Shown: in pieces, positions 36,809-45,389 of the stretch
Position numbering within the stretch: position 1 is the stretch's first letter
Layout of the letters: every line of letters begins with the position of its first letter
Source: Treponema denticola ATCC 35405
GTDB lineage: Bacteria > Spirochaetota > Spirochaetia > Treponematales > Treponemataceae
Assembly: GCF_000008185.1 (NCBI RefSeq)
Contig: NC_002967.9
Coordinates: forward strand, 2,418,001 to 2,482,000
DNA length: 64,000 bases
Reading direction: 5' to 3'
Notes under the pieces: model-generated
Databases searched by the model: none
Told to the model about the DNA's origin: nothing
The model's input: only the letters and a program-made list of their open reading frames with translations
Translations under genes and position numbers: made by a program

Positions 36809-37240
36809 CTAGCGCTCCACCTCTACACCCATACTTCGTGCAGTTCCTGCAATGATTTTCTTTGCAGCTTCAATGTCGTTTGCATTGATATCGGGCATCT
36901 TTGTTTTTGCGATTTCTTCCAATGCGGCCTTTGAAAGTTTTCCGACTTTTGCAGTAACCGATGTGGCAGAACCTTTTTCAATCTTACAGGCTTTTTTGAT
37001 TAAAACCGATGCGGGCGGTGTTTTGAGGATAAAAGTAAAACTCTTATCGGCATATACCGTAATAACAACGGGGATAACCAAACCGGGCTCCATGGACTTT
37101 GTACGGTCATTGAACTGCTGTACAAACTGGGGCGCACTTACACCGTGCGGACCTAGAGCCGGGCCTATAGGCGGCGCAGGAGTTGCTTTTCCTGCGGGAC
37201 ACTGAAGTTTAATCTGTGTCACAACCTTTTTCTTTGCCAT
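36809..37240 (-). CDS. rplK: 50S ribosomal protein L11
   Basis: L11 binds the GTPase-associated region of 23S rRNA. The 143-residue protein has the N-terminal [25 protein letters not shown] block and the C-terminal rRNA-binding domain ending [12 protein letters not shown] strong GGAGAG site precedes the ATG. The 91-base spacer to nusG contains two small hairpins (GGAGG-tattc-CCTCC and GTGCT/AGCAC), which could serve processing or feedback control by L1. Confidence 0.98.
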   Translation of the reverse strand: MAKKKVVTQIKLQCPAGKATPAPPIGPALGPHGVSAPQFVQQFNDRTKSMEPGLVIPVVITVYADKSFTFILKTPPASVLIKKACKIEKGSATSVTAKVGKLSKAALEEIAKTKMPDINANDIEAAKKIIAGTARSMGVEVER

Positions 37241-37331
37241 TTTCTCTCCTTCCGGTACAAACGGAGGTATTCCCTCCTCCCGTAATATACAACTAAAGTG
37301 CTGATGCCGAGCACCGCACCTTGTTTAAAAT

Positions 37332-37889
37332 TTAAATGATTTCGGCTTGAGACATTTCGACTTCAACCGGTGTAGTACGGCCGAAGATCGCAACCATAAC
37401 TCTTAACTTATTTTTATCTGCCATAACTTCATCGATGACGCCGGTAAACGAGGCAAAAGCACCTTCGATGATTTTAACATGCTGTCCTTCACTGAAATTT
37501 TGAATAACTCGGATATTCTTGTCGCCCTTAATTTCGCCTGTTTTTTGCAGGATTTCCTTTGCTTCATCGGGAGAAATAGGCTGAGGTTTTTCATTGCCTG
37601 CCGTTCCCAAGAAACCTGTAACACCCTGAATTTTGCGGATTTCGGAGCAAACACTTTTCCAGCCAAGATCGGGAAGGTTCATTTCGACCAGCATATAACC
37701 GGGAAGAAACTTGCGCTTAACATTGCGTTTTTTTCCGCCCTTATTTTCAATTACAAGTTCTTCAGGTATTTTTATATCTGTAACAAAATCAGCGGAGATA
37801 ATCCCTTTTTCTATCAGAGTACGTATTGTTCTTTCAATTTTATTCTCATAACCCGAATAGGTATGAAGAATGTACCAAGCCTTAGCCAT
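37332..37889 (-). CDS. nusG: Transcription termination/antitermination protein NusG
   Basis: NusG binds RNA polymerase and links it to Rho or the ribosome. The NGN domain starts AKAWYILHTYSGYENKIE and includes KRKFLPGYMLVEM and GVTGFLG. The KOW domain is near the C-terminus (EGQHVKIIEGAFASFTGVIDE). The 185-residue length is typical. It starts three bases after the secE stop. Confidence 0.98.
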   Translation of the reverse strand: MAKAWYILHTYSGYENKIERTIRTLIEKGIISADFVTDIKIPEELVIENKGGKKRNVKRKFLPGYMLVEMNLPDLGWKSVCSEIRKIQGVTGFLGTAGNEKPQPISPDEAKEILQKTGEIKGDKNIRVIQNFSEGQHVKIIEGAFASFTGVIDEVMADKNKLRVMVAIFGRTTPVEVEMSQAEII

Positions 37890-37892
37890 TAC

Positions 37893-38072
37893 TTAAAATA
37901 TCCAACCCACACAAGCTATAAAGAAAGCATCAAGACCGCCGAGAAAAACAGCTACAATAAGGGTAGAAATCAACACTACTTTTACTGAAGACCCAACTTC
38001 AGAAGCTGTAGGCCAGACAACTTTTCTAAGCTCGCCTATACATTCTTTCCAAAAAGTTCCAATTTTAGCCAT
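37893..38072 (-). CDS. secE: Preprotein translocase subunit SecE
   Basis: This is a 59-residue short-form SecE with a single transmembrane helix. The start is 38072 (MAKIGTFWKECIGELRKVVWP), with GAGG upstream; an in-frame extension upstream would read through the tRNA-Trp gene and is rejected. The cytoplasmic amphipathic helix ELRKVVWPTASEV is the family signature, followed by VVLISTLIVAVFLGGLDAFF. It sits between tRNA-Trp and nusG, the classical arrangement. Confidence 0.96.
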   Translation of the reverse strand: MAKIGTFWKECIGELRKVVWPTASEVGSSVKVVLISTLIVAVFLGGLDAFFIACVGWIF

Positions 38073-38095
38073 AAAAACCTCGTTTTTTAAAATTA

Positions 38096-38168
38096 CAGGC
38101 CAGGAAGGACTCGAACCCTCAACATTCGGTTTTGGAGACCGACGCTCTACCATTGGAGCTACTGACCT
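38096..38168 (-). tRNA. tRNA-Trp (CCA anticodon)
   Basis: The 73-base cloverleaf on the minus strand has acceptor arms AGGTCAG/CTGGCCT with discriminator G. The D arm is AGCTCCAATGGTAGAGC. The anticodon stem TCGGT/ACCGA holds loop CTCCAAA (anticodon CCA), and the T arm contains GGTTCGAGTCC. CCA is not encoded. It lies between rpmG and secE. Confidence 0.97.
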
Positions 38169-38211
38169 AATTGAATCTAAGCCCGATGCCTTACGGCACG
38201 GACTTATTCGA

Positions 38212-38382
38212 CTACTTTATCTTTGTTTCCTTATGCAATGTATGCTTGCGATCAAAAGAGCAATACTTCATCAATTCAAGCTTACCCTGAATGTTTTTTC
38301 TGTTCTTAGATGTAGTATAATTTCTTCTTTTACATTCGCTGCATTGAAGAGCTATGAGCTCTACAGCCGTTTTTTTAGCCAT
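38212..38382 (-). CDS. rpmG: 50S ribosomal protein L33
   Basis: This 56-residue protein begins [20 protein letters not shown] and continues [10 protein letters not shown], with KLELMKYC and [12 protein letters not shown]: an unmistakable L33. The first zinc pair CSEC (Cys14, Cys17) is present, but the second reads C-S-F-D (Cys41, Asp44) where zinc-binding forms have CxxC, so one ligand is replaced. It lies between tRNA-Thr and tRNA-Trp, as usual. Confidence 0.96.
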   Translation of the reverse strand: MAKKTAVELIALQCSECKRRNYTTSKNRKNIQGKLELMKYCSFDRKHTLHKETKIK

Positions 38383-38423
38383 TACTTTACCCTCCGCAAA
38401 ATTCTAGGTCATCGTTTCCGAAA

Positions 38424-38496
38424 AGCTCCCGAGCAGAATTGAACTGCTGACCCCAACCTTACCATGGTTGTGCTCTGCCGACTGAGCTACAGGAGC
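38424..38496 (-). tRNA. tRNA-Thr (GGT anticodon)
   Basis: The 73-base cloverleaf on the minus strand has acceptor arms GCTCCTG/CGGGAGC with one T-G pair and discriminator T. The D arm is AGCTCAGTCGGCAGAGC. The anticodon stem CAACC/GGTTG holds loop ATGGTAA (anticodon GGT), and the T arm contains GTTCAATTC. It is the first gene of the transcription/translation superoperon, 26 bases below a consensus promoter. Confidence 0.97.
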
Positions 38497-38522
38497 AAAA
38501 TGCCAACAAAATAGGTTCAAGC

Positions 38523-38551
38523 ATTTTATCAAATCGAGTATTTTTTGTCAA
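38523..38551 (-). promoter_or_regulatory. Promoter of the tRNA-Thr to rpoC superoperon
   Basis: TTGACA (38546-38551), 17 bases, then TAAAAT (38523-38528) on the minus strand. It is the only near-consensus promoter seen upstream of this cluster of ten protein genes and two tRNA genes. Confidence 0.88.
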
Positions 38552-38585
38552 TAGCTTGACATGGAATTTTAGCGAAATTAGAAAT

Positions 38586-38636
38586 AAAATCAGACATTCC
38601 TAAATAAAGAAAGGATGCCTGATTTTAAAGAATCAA
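38586..38636 (-). terminator. Hairpin downstream of the type I secretion operon
   Basis: AAAATCAG..CATTCCT pairs with AGGATG..CTGATTTT in an interrupted stem of about 14 pairs, ending in TTTTATTT on the minus strand. It follows the TolC-like gene by about 80 bases and lies just upstream of the superoperon promoter, insulating the two units. Confidence 0.55.
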
Positions 38637-38644
38637 CAACCCCA

Positions 38645-38695
38645 ACGCAGAGCGTACGTTGCGTAGCAACAGGGTATTAAACCCTCCGCACGAAT
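38645..38695. repeat. Cluster of short palindromes
   Basis: Consecutive small inverted repeats (ACGC-aga-GCGT, GTTGC-gta-GCAAC, GGGT-atta-ACCC) fill the space between the TolC-like stop and its terminator. The GC content is higher than the flanks. It looks like a small dispersed repeat, but only one copy is in the window. Confidence 0.4.
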
Positions 38696-38717
38696 AAACT
38701 TAAAAAATCCGGTACTT

Positions 38718-40127
38718 TTAAAAGTTATAAGTCTGCAAAACACTCAAAATATAAGAAAATCTTTCAGCATAATAATTAATTTTAACTTCTTCTAAAAGGT
38801 TTTGAGCAGCATATAATTCGTGAATACTGCTCTTGCCCTGCTTATAGAGCTCTTCGGCAAGGGTAAAGTACTTTTTTTGAATTTCAAGGGAGGATTTTGA
38901 CATTTCGGATGTAAACAGGGCTTTTTCGATATTTTTTAATCCTTTCTTTTTTTCTTCTTCAAGGCTGCGTCTTAAAAAGGTCTCGTTCAAAGAGTTAATT
39001 TCTTTTAAAATTTTAAAATTTTTATTCAGCCTAAAATCATCATGTAATGGAGAAAGATTTATCCTTAAATTCATAGATACCGACCATTTAAGCCTTGGAT
39101 TATCCTTCCAATAGCCCATAAAGGCTGCCGGAAAAGACGGATAACGGTCTTTCGACGGAAGCACATCGGCACCGAAAGAGAAAAAAAGCCTTGGAATACT
39201 ATTATTAAAATTTTTAACCGACTGCATCCAAGAAATTTCATGCCGTAAAAGGCTTAGCTCATCCTCAACTGAAGCTTCTTTTTGAAGATAAAAAGCAAAA
39301 TTTTCAAAAAAATCAAGCCAAGAATCAATATCTTCATTTAAATCTCTAAAAGTTAACCCCATAGATTCTATTTCACCTATAAGAGCTTCATAGCTTTGTT
39401 CCGCTTGAAACAGTAAAATTTCCTCCTGCCGAATCTTTTTGTTCTTTTCGGAAAAATCAAGAACAGAAAGCTTTCCTTGCAAAAATAAAATTTCGTTTTT
39501 TTGTTTTTCTTCGATATTCCAGTTTTGTACATTTTTTAAAAGCTCCAGCTTTTTCTTTAAGATTTTTTCCGAGCCTATGGCCGAAATCATTTTAATAATC
39601 AGGGCCTTTTTATTTTTATCCCTTTCAAGCATGGAAAGCCGCCTTTTATTTTGATATAGGCCGAATTCCTGTTTTACAAAATCAGGCAAGGCAGAAGGAG
39701 CCATAAACCAAAGCGGGACATTCAGCCCGGCAGAAGAGCTAAATTTATAGGAATAGTCCGGTTTATTGTCAAAAAAAATTCCGCATGATTGCTTACCTGT
39801 AAGATTAAGGCTCATGCCCAGAGGAAGCCTTTGACTGATCCCTAAGGATGCAGCAATATCAAAAGCCTTATAGTGCTTATCCAGTTCTGTACCTGAAACA
39901 GAAGTATTTACATCAAGATACGGAAAAGGCATCCACCCTGCAAATTCCGAAAGCAGACTCATCTCATTCAGCTTAAAACTCAATTCCATTTTTTTATATT
40001 GTTGATTTTTTTCAATCAGAGGATTTATCTTATCAAAAAATTCTTTTATACCGACTTCCATTTTTATTTCAGCATTGGCTGAAAATAAAATAAGACCAAA
40101 AATTATATTTAATACAAATTTTTTCAT
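38718..40127 (-). CDS. TolC-like outer membrane efflux protein
   Basis: This 469-residue exported protein (signal peptide MKKFVLNIIFGLILFSANA) has the long alternating helix and strand pattern of outer membrane factors. The sequence is divergent, but strands such as FPYLDVNTSVSGTEL, AASLGISQRLPLGMSLNLTG and LKWSVSMNLRINLSPL, with long charged helices between, fit a TolC trimer subunit. The context supports this: its ATG overlaps the stop of the HlyD-like gene (ATGA), and a peptidase-ABC exporter comes first in the operon. It would form the outer membrane channel of a type I secretion system. Confidence 0.8.
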   Translation of the reverse strand: MKKFVLNIIFGLILFSANAEIKMEVGIKEFFDKINPLIEKNQQYKKMELSFKLNEMSLLSEFAGWMPFPYLDVNTSVSGTELDKHYKAFDIAASLGISQRLPLGMSLNLTGKQSCGIFFDNKPDYSYKFSSSAGLNVPLWFMAPSALPDFVKQEFGLYQNKRRLSMLERDKNKKALIIKMISAIGSEKILKKKLELLKNVQNWNIEEKQKNEILFLQGKLSVLDFSEKNKKIRQEEILLFQAEQSYEALIGEIESMGLTFRDLNEDIDSWLDFFENFAFYLQKEASVEDELSLLRHEISWMQSVKNFNNSIPRLFFSFGADVLPSKDRYPSFPAAFMGYWKDNPRLKWSVSMNLRINLSPLHDDFRLNKNFKILKEINSLNETFLRRSLEEEKKKGLKNIEKALFTSEMSKSSLEIQKKYFTLAEELYKQGKSSIHELYAAQNLLEEVKINYYAERFSYILSVLQTYNF

Positions 40128-41263
40128 TTTACCTCCAATCTTTTTAGTATAAATGACAGGATAGAACCAGTTTCGGTGATTATCGATGCCTCGGCATCCA
40201 ATCCGACTTTTAAAAAATGAGCCATACCCTTTTTATCCGGCAAGGTATTCCCATCCAATTTTACAAAGACGGCATACTCGGAACTTTTTGCTCCCAAGAA
40301 AACATCGGGGAGGATGGTTTCCACTTGCCCGTCAAGGCTGCCGAATTCATGATGAGGAAAGGCAGGAAATTTTAAACGAACCTTCATGTCTTCTCTTACA
40401 AGCCCCGCCTTCGAAGAAGGAAGCCTTAGCACAACCCTAATGTTTTCACTTGAGGAAGGCACAATCTTTAATATTTCTTGGCCGCTAAAAACATTATCCC
40501 CGCAGTTAAGAGATGAAATTTCCTGCACTTCTCCCGAAATAGGAGCATAGACTGTAAAAAGTTTTAAACTTTCTTCCATTTTAAAAATGGAATTGCTTAA
40601 ATTTTCTTTTTGAAACTCTAAGGCTTCTTTTTCGCTGAGAAGGGAATGGAAAAAAGAATTTTTATACTGCTCCAAGTCTCTTTTGCTTTTTTCAACATTT
40701 AAATTGAGAAGCTCAATTTTTTGGTTTGCCAAACTAAAATCTGGAAGAGCTTTTTCCTCTTCAAAAATTCTGGAGTTTAGCTCTAAAGCTTTTTCCAGAT
40801 TTGTTTTTACCGAAAAATAATTTTCCATCCGTTTGTAAGCTATTTTTCTTTCAAAGGGAACGAGCATTAAGTCTTTTTCAGCACTTTTAATGCAGGCTTC
40901 TGTATCCTTAATTTTTTCTTCGATTTTAAGCATCAGATCCTCAAGGTTTTGTCTTTCCTTTTGAGCAACCGTATCGTCAATGCTTAAAAGAATAGCCCCT
41001 TTTTCGACATATTGGCCAGAGGTAAAGTGAATATTTTGTATCTTCCCTGCCGTAAAACTTTTTACAAAGGAAACATTTTCTATGGGACGCACCATTCCTG
41101 AAGCCCTTACAACTTCTTCTTTTTTTCCTAAAATAAGCCAAGCCGTTGTGCAAAGAGCCAGAAGGCAGATAATTGAAATTACGGAACTGAAAATCCCGGT
41201 TTTTTGCTCTTGAAGCACTTCGCCGGTATAAGTTAAATCTTCAACATATAAGATGGATTTCAT
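40124..41263 (-). CDS. HlyD-family periplasmic adaptor (membrane fusion protein)
   Basis: The start is 41263 (MKSILYVEDLTYTGEV), with GGAGGAGG upstream and an ATGA overlap with the ABC gene; the longer frame from 41296 is unlikely. The 379-residue protein has one N-terminal transmembrane helix (FSSVISIICLLALCTTAWLIL), then a biotinyl-lipoyl half (VVRASGMVRPIENVSFVKSF, VEKGAILLSIDD), a long coiled-coil hairpin (about 90-220), the second half (APISGEVQEI) and a beta-barrel region. It links the inner membrane ABC exporter to the TolC-like protein. Confidence 0.92.
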   Translation of the reverse strand: MKSILYVEDLTYTGEVLQEQKTGIFSSVISIICLLALCTTAWLILGKKEEVVRASGMVRPIENVSFVKSFTAGKIQNIHFTSGQYVEKGAILLSIDDTVAQKERQNLEDLMLKIEEKIKDTEACIKSAEKDLMLVPFERKIAYKRMENYFSVKTNLEKALELNSRIFEEEKALPDFSLANQKIELLNLNVEKSKRDLEQYKNSFFHSLLSEKEALEFQKENLSNSIFKMEESLKLFTVYAPISGEVQEISSLNCGDNVFSGQEILKIVPSSSENIRVVLRLPSSKAGLVREDMKVRLKFPAFPHHEFGSLDGQVETILPDVFLGAKSSEYAVFVKLDGNTLPDKKGMAHFLKVGLDAEASIITETGSILSFILKRLEVK

Positions 41264-43416
41264 GCTACAACCTCCTCCATATTTTGTGTTTCCCATAATC
41301 TTGAATAAACCCCGTATTTTTCGAGCAAATCTGCGTGTGTTCCCGCCTCGGCTATTTCGCCCTTATCGAACACGAAGATTTTATCGCAGTCCTTGATTGA
41401 GCTTAACCTGTGAGCTATGATTATCGAAGTCCGGCCTGCACCGATTTCTTTGAGAGTATTCAAAACTTCCGCTTCCGAAATTCCATCCAGAGCTGAAGTA
41501 GCCTCATCCAAAATCAGCATGGATGGATTGTGTAAAAGGATACGTGCAATAGCTATACGCTGCCTTTCTCCTCCGGAAAGGGTGGTGCCTTGCTCCCCGA
41601 CAAGGGTATTGTACCTATCGGGCATGGATTCGATAAAAGAAGCAGCGCCTGAAACTTCGGCAGCTGCCATCATCCGCCTGTAATCACCGTTTCCTGAACT
41701 CCAATTTATGTTTTCCGCTATCGTTCCCGAAAACAAGAGAATGTCCTGAGGAACATAGCCTATTTGCTTACGGTAAGAATCGTTTTTTAAGTCTTTTAGG
41801 TTTATATCGTCTACAAAAATATCCCCTTCCTGTGCAGAATAAAATTTCATCAAAAGCTTTGCAAGGGTGGTCTTGCCGGAACCTGAAGCACCGACAAAGG
41901 CGACCCTTTCCCCGGGATTTATACTTAAATTTATGTTCTTCAAATTTTTTGAATGGGAATCGTAGCCGAAGGATAAATTTTTTATATCGATTTTGCCTGC
42001 AAGGCCATTCGATTCGATTTTTCCCTTATCCAAATTTTCTTCGGTTTCTTCATCAAAGATTTCAGCAAGCCTTTCCGCTGCAACATAGGCCTCTTGAAGC
42101 TGTGGCTGAAGAGTTAAAAGCCTTGCAAGAGGATCCAAAAAATAACCTGAAAGGATGACAAAGGAAATTAATTGGCCTAAAGACATTGAACCGTTTAAGA
42201 TATTTAAACTTCCGAGCCAATAAATAGCCAAGGTTCCGCATCTTCCGATAAAATTTTGGAGGCTGTTTTGATAATTGGAAAAAGATGCAAGTTTGATACC
42301 CTTTCTGATGGCACTTACGATTTTAAACTCGGCTCTTTCAAGGGCCTTAGATTCGGCACCCAAGGCCTTAATCGTAGCTATTCCGTTAAGACTTTCAACA
42401 ATACAGGAGTGTTTTTCGGCCTCGGCGGAGGCCCTGGCCCTTATCATTTTTTGATAAGGCCTTGCATACAGCCATACCAAAACCGAACTTACCACCACAG
42501 GCACAAGGGCTGCAACAAGCAGATTTGAACCGAGGGAGATTAAAAATATTGCTCCGAAAATAAGCATCAATGAATCTAAAACAACGGTCAGGGCCGTAGC
42601 GGAAATAACCTGCCTTATCGTAACAGTATCGTTCATCCTTGCAACAAGCTCTCCGGTCTTTTTTCCCGTAAAAAAACGCATCGGTAAGTGAAGAACATGC
42701 TCAAAATATCGATAGACCAAAACCGTATCAATCTTATAACTCATACTCATCAAAAGCTGATTTCTGGCCAAACCCAAAAGGCTTCTAAAAATAATTACGC
42801 CCAAAAAGCCTACCGAAAAACCGGTAAGAGTCTCTCTTAAATTGGAGCTTAGTACCTCATCAATCAAAAACCTAAAATAAAACGCACTAATAATGCCCAA
42901 AAAAGACAGGATAATGCTCGCTATTAAAATTTCCGCACATATTTTTTTGTGAGACCTTAAAATAGGCAAAAATCTGGTTAAGCCCTTTGATGAAGCACTT
43001 TTTTCGGAAAAATCCGGCTGGGGCAAAAGTATAAAAAAAGCGCCTGTCCAATTTTTTTGAAAAACCTCTGTGTTTATTTTTTTATATCCTTCGGAGGGAT
43101 CCGCCAAATAAACATAGTTTGAATCCGATTTATAAACGACAAGATAATGGTTATCGCTCCCCCTTACAGCATGAGCAATAAAGGGCATAGGAATATTTTT
43201 TGGGATTTCTTTTGATTCAGAAAGAGCCCCTCGGCATGAAAACCCTAAGGTCTCGGCAGCATGAATTATGCCCAAACCTGAAGCTCCCCTTTTACCGCCT
43301 TGAAACAGCCTTCTTATCTTATCTATATCGATCGGCTTCCCATAATGCCTGCATATATTTGCAATACATGCAGCTCCGCAATCTTCACGGGTTTTTTGTA
43401 AAATTATATTTTTCAT
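41260..43416 (-). CDS. Peptidase-containing (C39) ABC exporter
   Basis: This is a 718-residue bacteriocin-type exporter that cleaves double-glycine leaders while exporting the peptide. The start is 43416 (MKNIILQKTREDC), with AGAGAGG upstream. The C39 peptidase domain (1-130) has the full triad: Cys13 in EDCGAACIA, His90 in SDNHYLVVY and Asp106 in ADPSEG. Six transmembrane helices follow (about 155-430). The nucleotide-binding domain has Walker A GASGSGKTT, signature LSGGERQR and Walker B MLILDEATSALD. It is the first gene of the ABC-HlyD-TolC operon. No double-glycine precursor gene was recognised nearby. Confidence 0.94.
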   Translation of the reverse strand: MKNIILQKTREDCGAACIANICRHYGKPIDIDKIRRLFQGGKRGASGLGIIHAAETLGFSCRGALSESKEIPKNIPMPFIAHAVRGSDNHYLVVYKSDSNYVYLADPSEGYKKINTEVFQKNWTGAFFILLPQPDFSEKSASSKGLTRFLPILRSHKKICAEILIASIILSFLGIISAFYFRFLIDEVLSSNLRETLTGFSVGFLGVIIFRSLLGLARNQLLMSMSYKIDTVLVYRYFEHVLHLPMRFFTGKKTGELVARMNDTVTIRQVISATALTVVLDSLMLIFGAIFLISLGSNLLVAALVPVVVSSVLVWLYARPYQKMIRARASAEAEKHSCIVESLNGIATIKALGAESKALERAEFKIVSAIRKGIKLASFSNYQNSLQNFIGRCGTLAIYWLGSLNILNGSMSLGQLISFVILSGYFLDPLARLLTLQPQLQEAYVAAERLAEIFDEETEENLDKGKIESNGLAGKIDIKNLSFGYDSHSKNLKNINLSINPGERVAFVGASGSGKTTLAKLLMKFYSAQEGDIFVDDINLKDLKNDSYRKQIGYVPQDILLFSGTIAENINWSSGNGDYRRMMAAAEVSGAASFIESMPDRYNTLVGEQGTTLSGGERQRIAIARILLHNPSMLILDEATSALDGISEAEVLNTLKEIGAGRTSIIIAHRLSSIKDCDKIFVFDKGEIAEAGTHADLLEKYGVYSRLWETQNMEEVVA

Positions 43417-43497
43417 ATATACCTCTCTATAATTCTTATAGTTTTTTTTTGTAATTAATAGTAATTTTTTAAATATGTGAGAAAAAAAAATTACAGC

Positions 43498-43526
43498 TTG
43501 AAAAAAGAGTAAAAAAAGAGTATTAT
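43498..43526 (+). promoter_or_regulatory. Promoter of the lipoprotein/LysM-like pair
   Basis: TTGAAA (43498-43503), 17 bases, then TATTAT (43521-43526), 28 bases before the ATG at 43554, with GGGAGG between. It lies in the divergent region shared with the ABC exporter operon. Confidence 0.75.
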
Positions 43527-43553
43527 TAGTTAATATCAAATGGGAGGTATTTA

Positions 43554-44624
43554 ATGAAGAAAAATTATAAATTACTGATTTTGATGTCTATCCTTGTGCC
43601 GCTTTTGTTTGCATCATGTGCATCAAAGCAAAAAACACAAGATATTCCGCCTGAGCCGAAAGTAGAAGAAGTAAAGGCTCCGGACGTAGAAAAAGAAGAT
43701 CCTAAACAGGAAGACGTTAAGCCGGAAGTACCCAAGACTGACCCTCTTCTTGCCAATCTCAAACTTTTTCAAGGTGAAAACGGAAAGGTTAACAAGGCGA
43801 GAAAAAAAGCTGTAGAGCTGGGTGCAGACGAAGCATATCCCGATTTTTTTAATGCTGCGGATGACGTTAAACAAACGGCCGACACAGCTGCCGAAACAGG
43901 GAATTTAAAAGAAGCTATAGCAAAATACGACGAAGCCGTCATCAAATATGAAACCCTTTCAAATTTGATGAGTTCAGCAGCTTTAAGAACCGAAATAGAA
44001 GCTAACGGTTTTGCAGCATATTCCCCGTCAGACTATGCAGATGCCGAAAGGTTTTCAATCAATACCGTAGATCATTACCCCTTAGATCATAAGATGGCAA
44101 AAGAATCTTCGGAAGACGCTTTGAAGCTTTATAAAAAAGTTGTAAATAAGGGATACTTTGAATTTGCCAAAACAGCAAAAGATTCTGCAAAAGAGAGTAA
44201 ATATTACTGTGATTCGATCAAGGTTGCAAGAAGCAGAAAGGAAGAATACAACAATGCCGTCAAAACATATAACCGCGGAAAATCGGCTGCCGATAAGGCT
44301 GATTATAAGGAAGCCTACATGTCGTATGATGAAGCTGCAAAACTTTTTGCAAAACTATACGTAGAGGTTTCTTTAAAACGGGCAGAGGCCGAGAGAGCTA
44401 TGGCTGAGGCTGCAAAACGGCAGCAGGAAAGCTCGGATCTGGCCTTAGAGGCCGACAAAGAAGCTCCTTTGACCGAAGGCGGAGAAGGCTTTACCGAAGG
44501 AGACCTTGATTTACAAAACCTGTCAACACCTCAGACCGGAGCGCCTGTTGAAAACATCAACACCAAGGGCGATGCACCTGCAAATACCGAAAATAATCAA
44601 ACAACAACAGAAGGAGGCAAATAA
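43554..44624 (+). CDS. Lipoprotein with TPR-like helical repeats
   Basis: The signal peptide ends in lipobox LFASC (Cys22). A Pro/Glu/Lys-rich spacer (about 23-65) suggests a stalk through the periplasm or peptidoglycan. The body has helix pairs resembling tetratricopeptide units, including AAETGNLKEAIAKYDEAVIKY and ADKADYKEAYMSYDEAAKLF. A Gly/Thr/Asn-rich tail follows. It shares a style (ARKKAVELGADEAYPD, NLKEAI) with the next gene. The stop and the next ATG overlap by one base (TAATG), so the pair is co-translated. It probably works as an envelope scaffold; the exact role is unknown. Confidence 0.82.
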   Translation: MKKNYKLLILMSILVPLLFASCASKQKTQDIPPEPKVEEVKAPDVEKEDPKQEDVKPEVPKTDPLLANLKLFQGENGKVNKARKKAVELGADEAYPDFFNAADDVKQTADTAAETGNLKEAIAKYDEAVIKYETLSNLMSSAALRTEIEANGFAAYSPSDYADAERFSINTVDHYPLDHKMAKESSEDALKLYKKVVNKGYFEFAKTAKDSAKESKYYCDSIKVARSRKEEYNNAVKTYNRGKSAADKADYKEAYMSYDEAAKLFAKLYVEVSLKRAEAERAMAEAAKRQQESSDLALEADKEAPLTEGGEGFTEGDLDLQNLSTPQTGAPVENINTKGDAPANTENNQTTTEGGK

Positions 44625-45325
44625 TGAAAAAACTTATCACAATTTTAATATTTTTACTGGTTTTAATACCTCTTTTTGCCCTCTCCTATGATGACAATGA
44701 ATATCAAAGAAAAAGCAGGGCTTATATGGAACTTGCAACAAAGGCCTATGATGAAGGAGATTACGACGCTGCCATAGAATACTCCAAACTTGCAGAAAGC
44801 TATGCACAGCAATCCTCCGAGTTCATTCAAAGAATGCTGGCTAAAACCGAAGCTGAACAAGAAATGAACAAGGCCCGTACCAGATTCACTTGGGCAAAGG
44901 CAAACGGAGCCGAAGAAAAATATCCAGATGCTTATAAAACTGCGGAAGAAGCCTTAAACGCAGGAAGCATAGCCTTCGATAACGAAAACTATGATGTAGC
45001 AGTCGTATGCGCCCAAAGAGTAATGGATGCTCTTTCGGTAGTTAAGGGAAAGGATGACACAGGCCTTGCAGAACTTCCTTCTCAATATAGAATCAGGACG
45101 TGGAGAGGGGAAAGGGACTGTTTGTGGAATATTGCAGCCAAAAAAGAAGTATATGGAAATCCATTTATGTGGCGTAAGCTGTATGAAGCCAATAAGGATA
45201 AACTCCCTGATCCGACAAATCCCAACTGGGTGGAACCGGATATTATTTTAACGATTCCGTCCATTAAAGGTGAAAAAAGATCAGGTCTCTACGATCCTTC
45301 AATAAGCTATAAACACTTTAAATAG
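44624..45325 (+). CDS. Exported protein with TPR-like repeats and LysM-like C-terminal domain
   Basis: A signal peptide (MKKLITILIFLLVLIPLFALS) precedes a helical part with AYDEGDYDAAIEYSKLAESYA and ARTRFTWAKANGAEEKYPDAY, similar to the preceding lipoprotein. The C-terminal region (about 155-215) reads YRIRTWRGERDCLWNIAAK, then PFMWRKLYEANKDKLPDPTNP and IILTIPS, the layout of a divergent LysM peptidoglycan-binding domain with an insertion. The two genes probably make partner proteins at the cell wall. A bidirectional terminator follows. Confidence 0.82.
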   Translation: MKKLITILIFLLVLIPLFALSYDDNEYQRKSRAYMELATKAYDEGDYDAAIEYSKLAESYAQQSSEFIQRMLAKTEAEQEMNKARTRFTWAKANGAEEKYPDAYKTAEEALNAGSIAFDNENYDVAVVCAQRVMDALSVVKGKDDTGLAELPSQYRIRTWRGERDCLWNIAAKKEVYGNPFMWRKLYEANKDKLPDPTNPNWVEPDIILTIPSIKGEKRSGLYDPSISYKHFK

Positions 45326-45338
45326 GGATTAGACTATT

Positions 45339-45379
45339 AAAAAAGCCTCCAAAATCTTTTAAACTTTGGAGGCTTTTTT
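45339..45379. terminator. Bidirectional intrinsic terminator
   Basis: AAAAAAGCCTCCAAA (45339-45353) pairs perfectly with TTTGGAGGCTTTTTT (45365-45379), giving a GC-rich stem with a T tract on both strands. It serves the convergent LysM-like gene (+) and the beta-propeller gene (-). Confidence 0.92.
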
Positions 45380-45389
45380 ATAAGGGCTT

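Noticed and set aside
38073-38153. N-terminal extension of SecE
   Set aside because: It reads through the tRNA-Trp gene; MAKIGTFW at 38072 has a ribosome binding site and is the normal family start.
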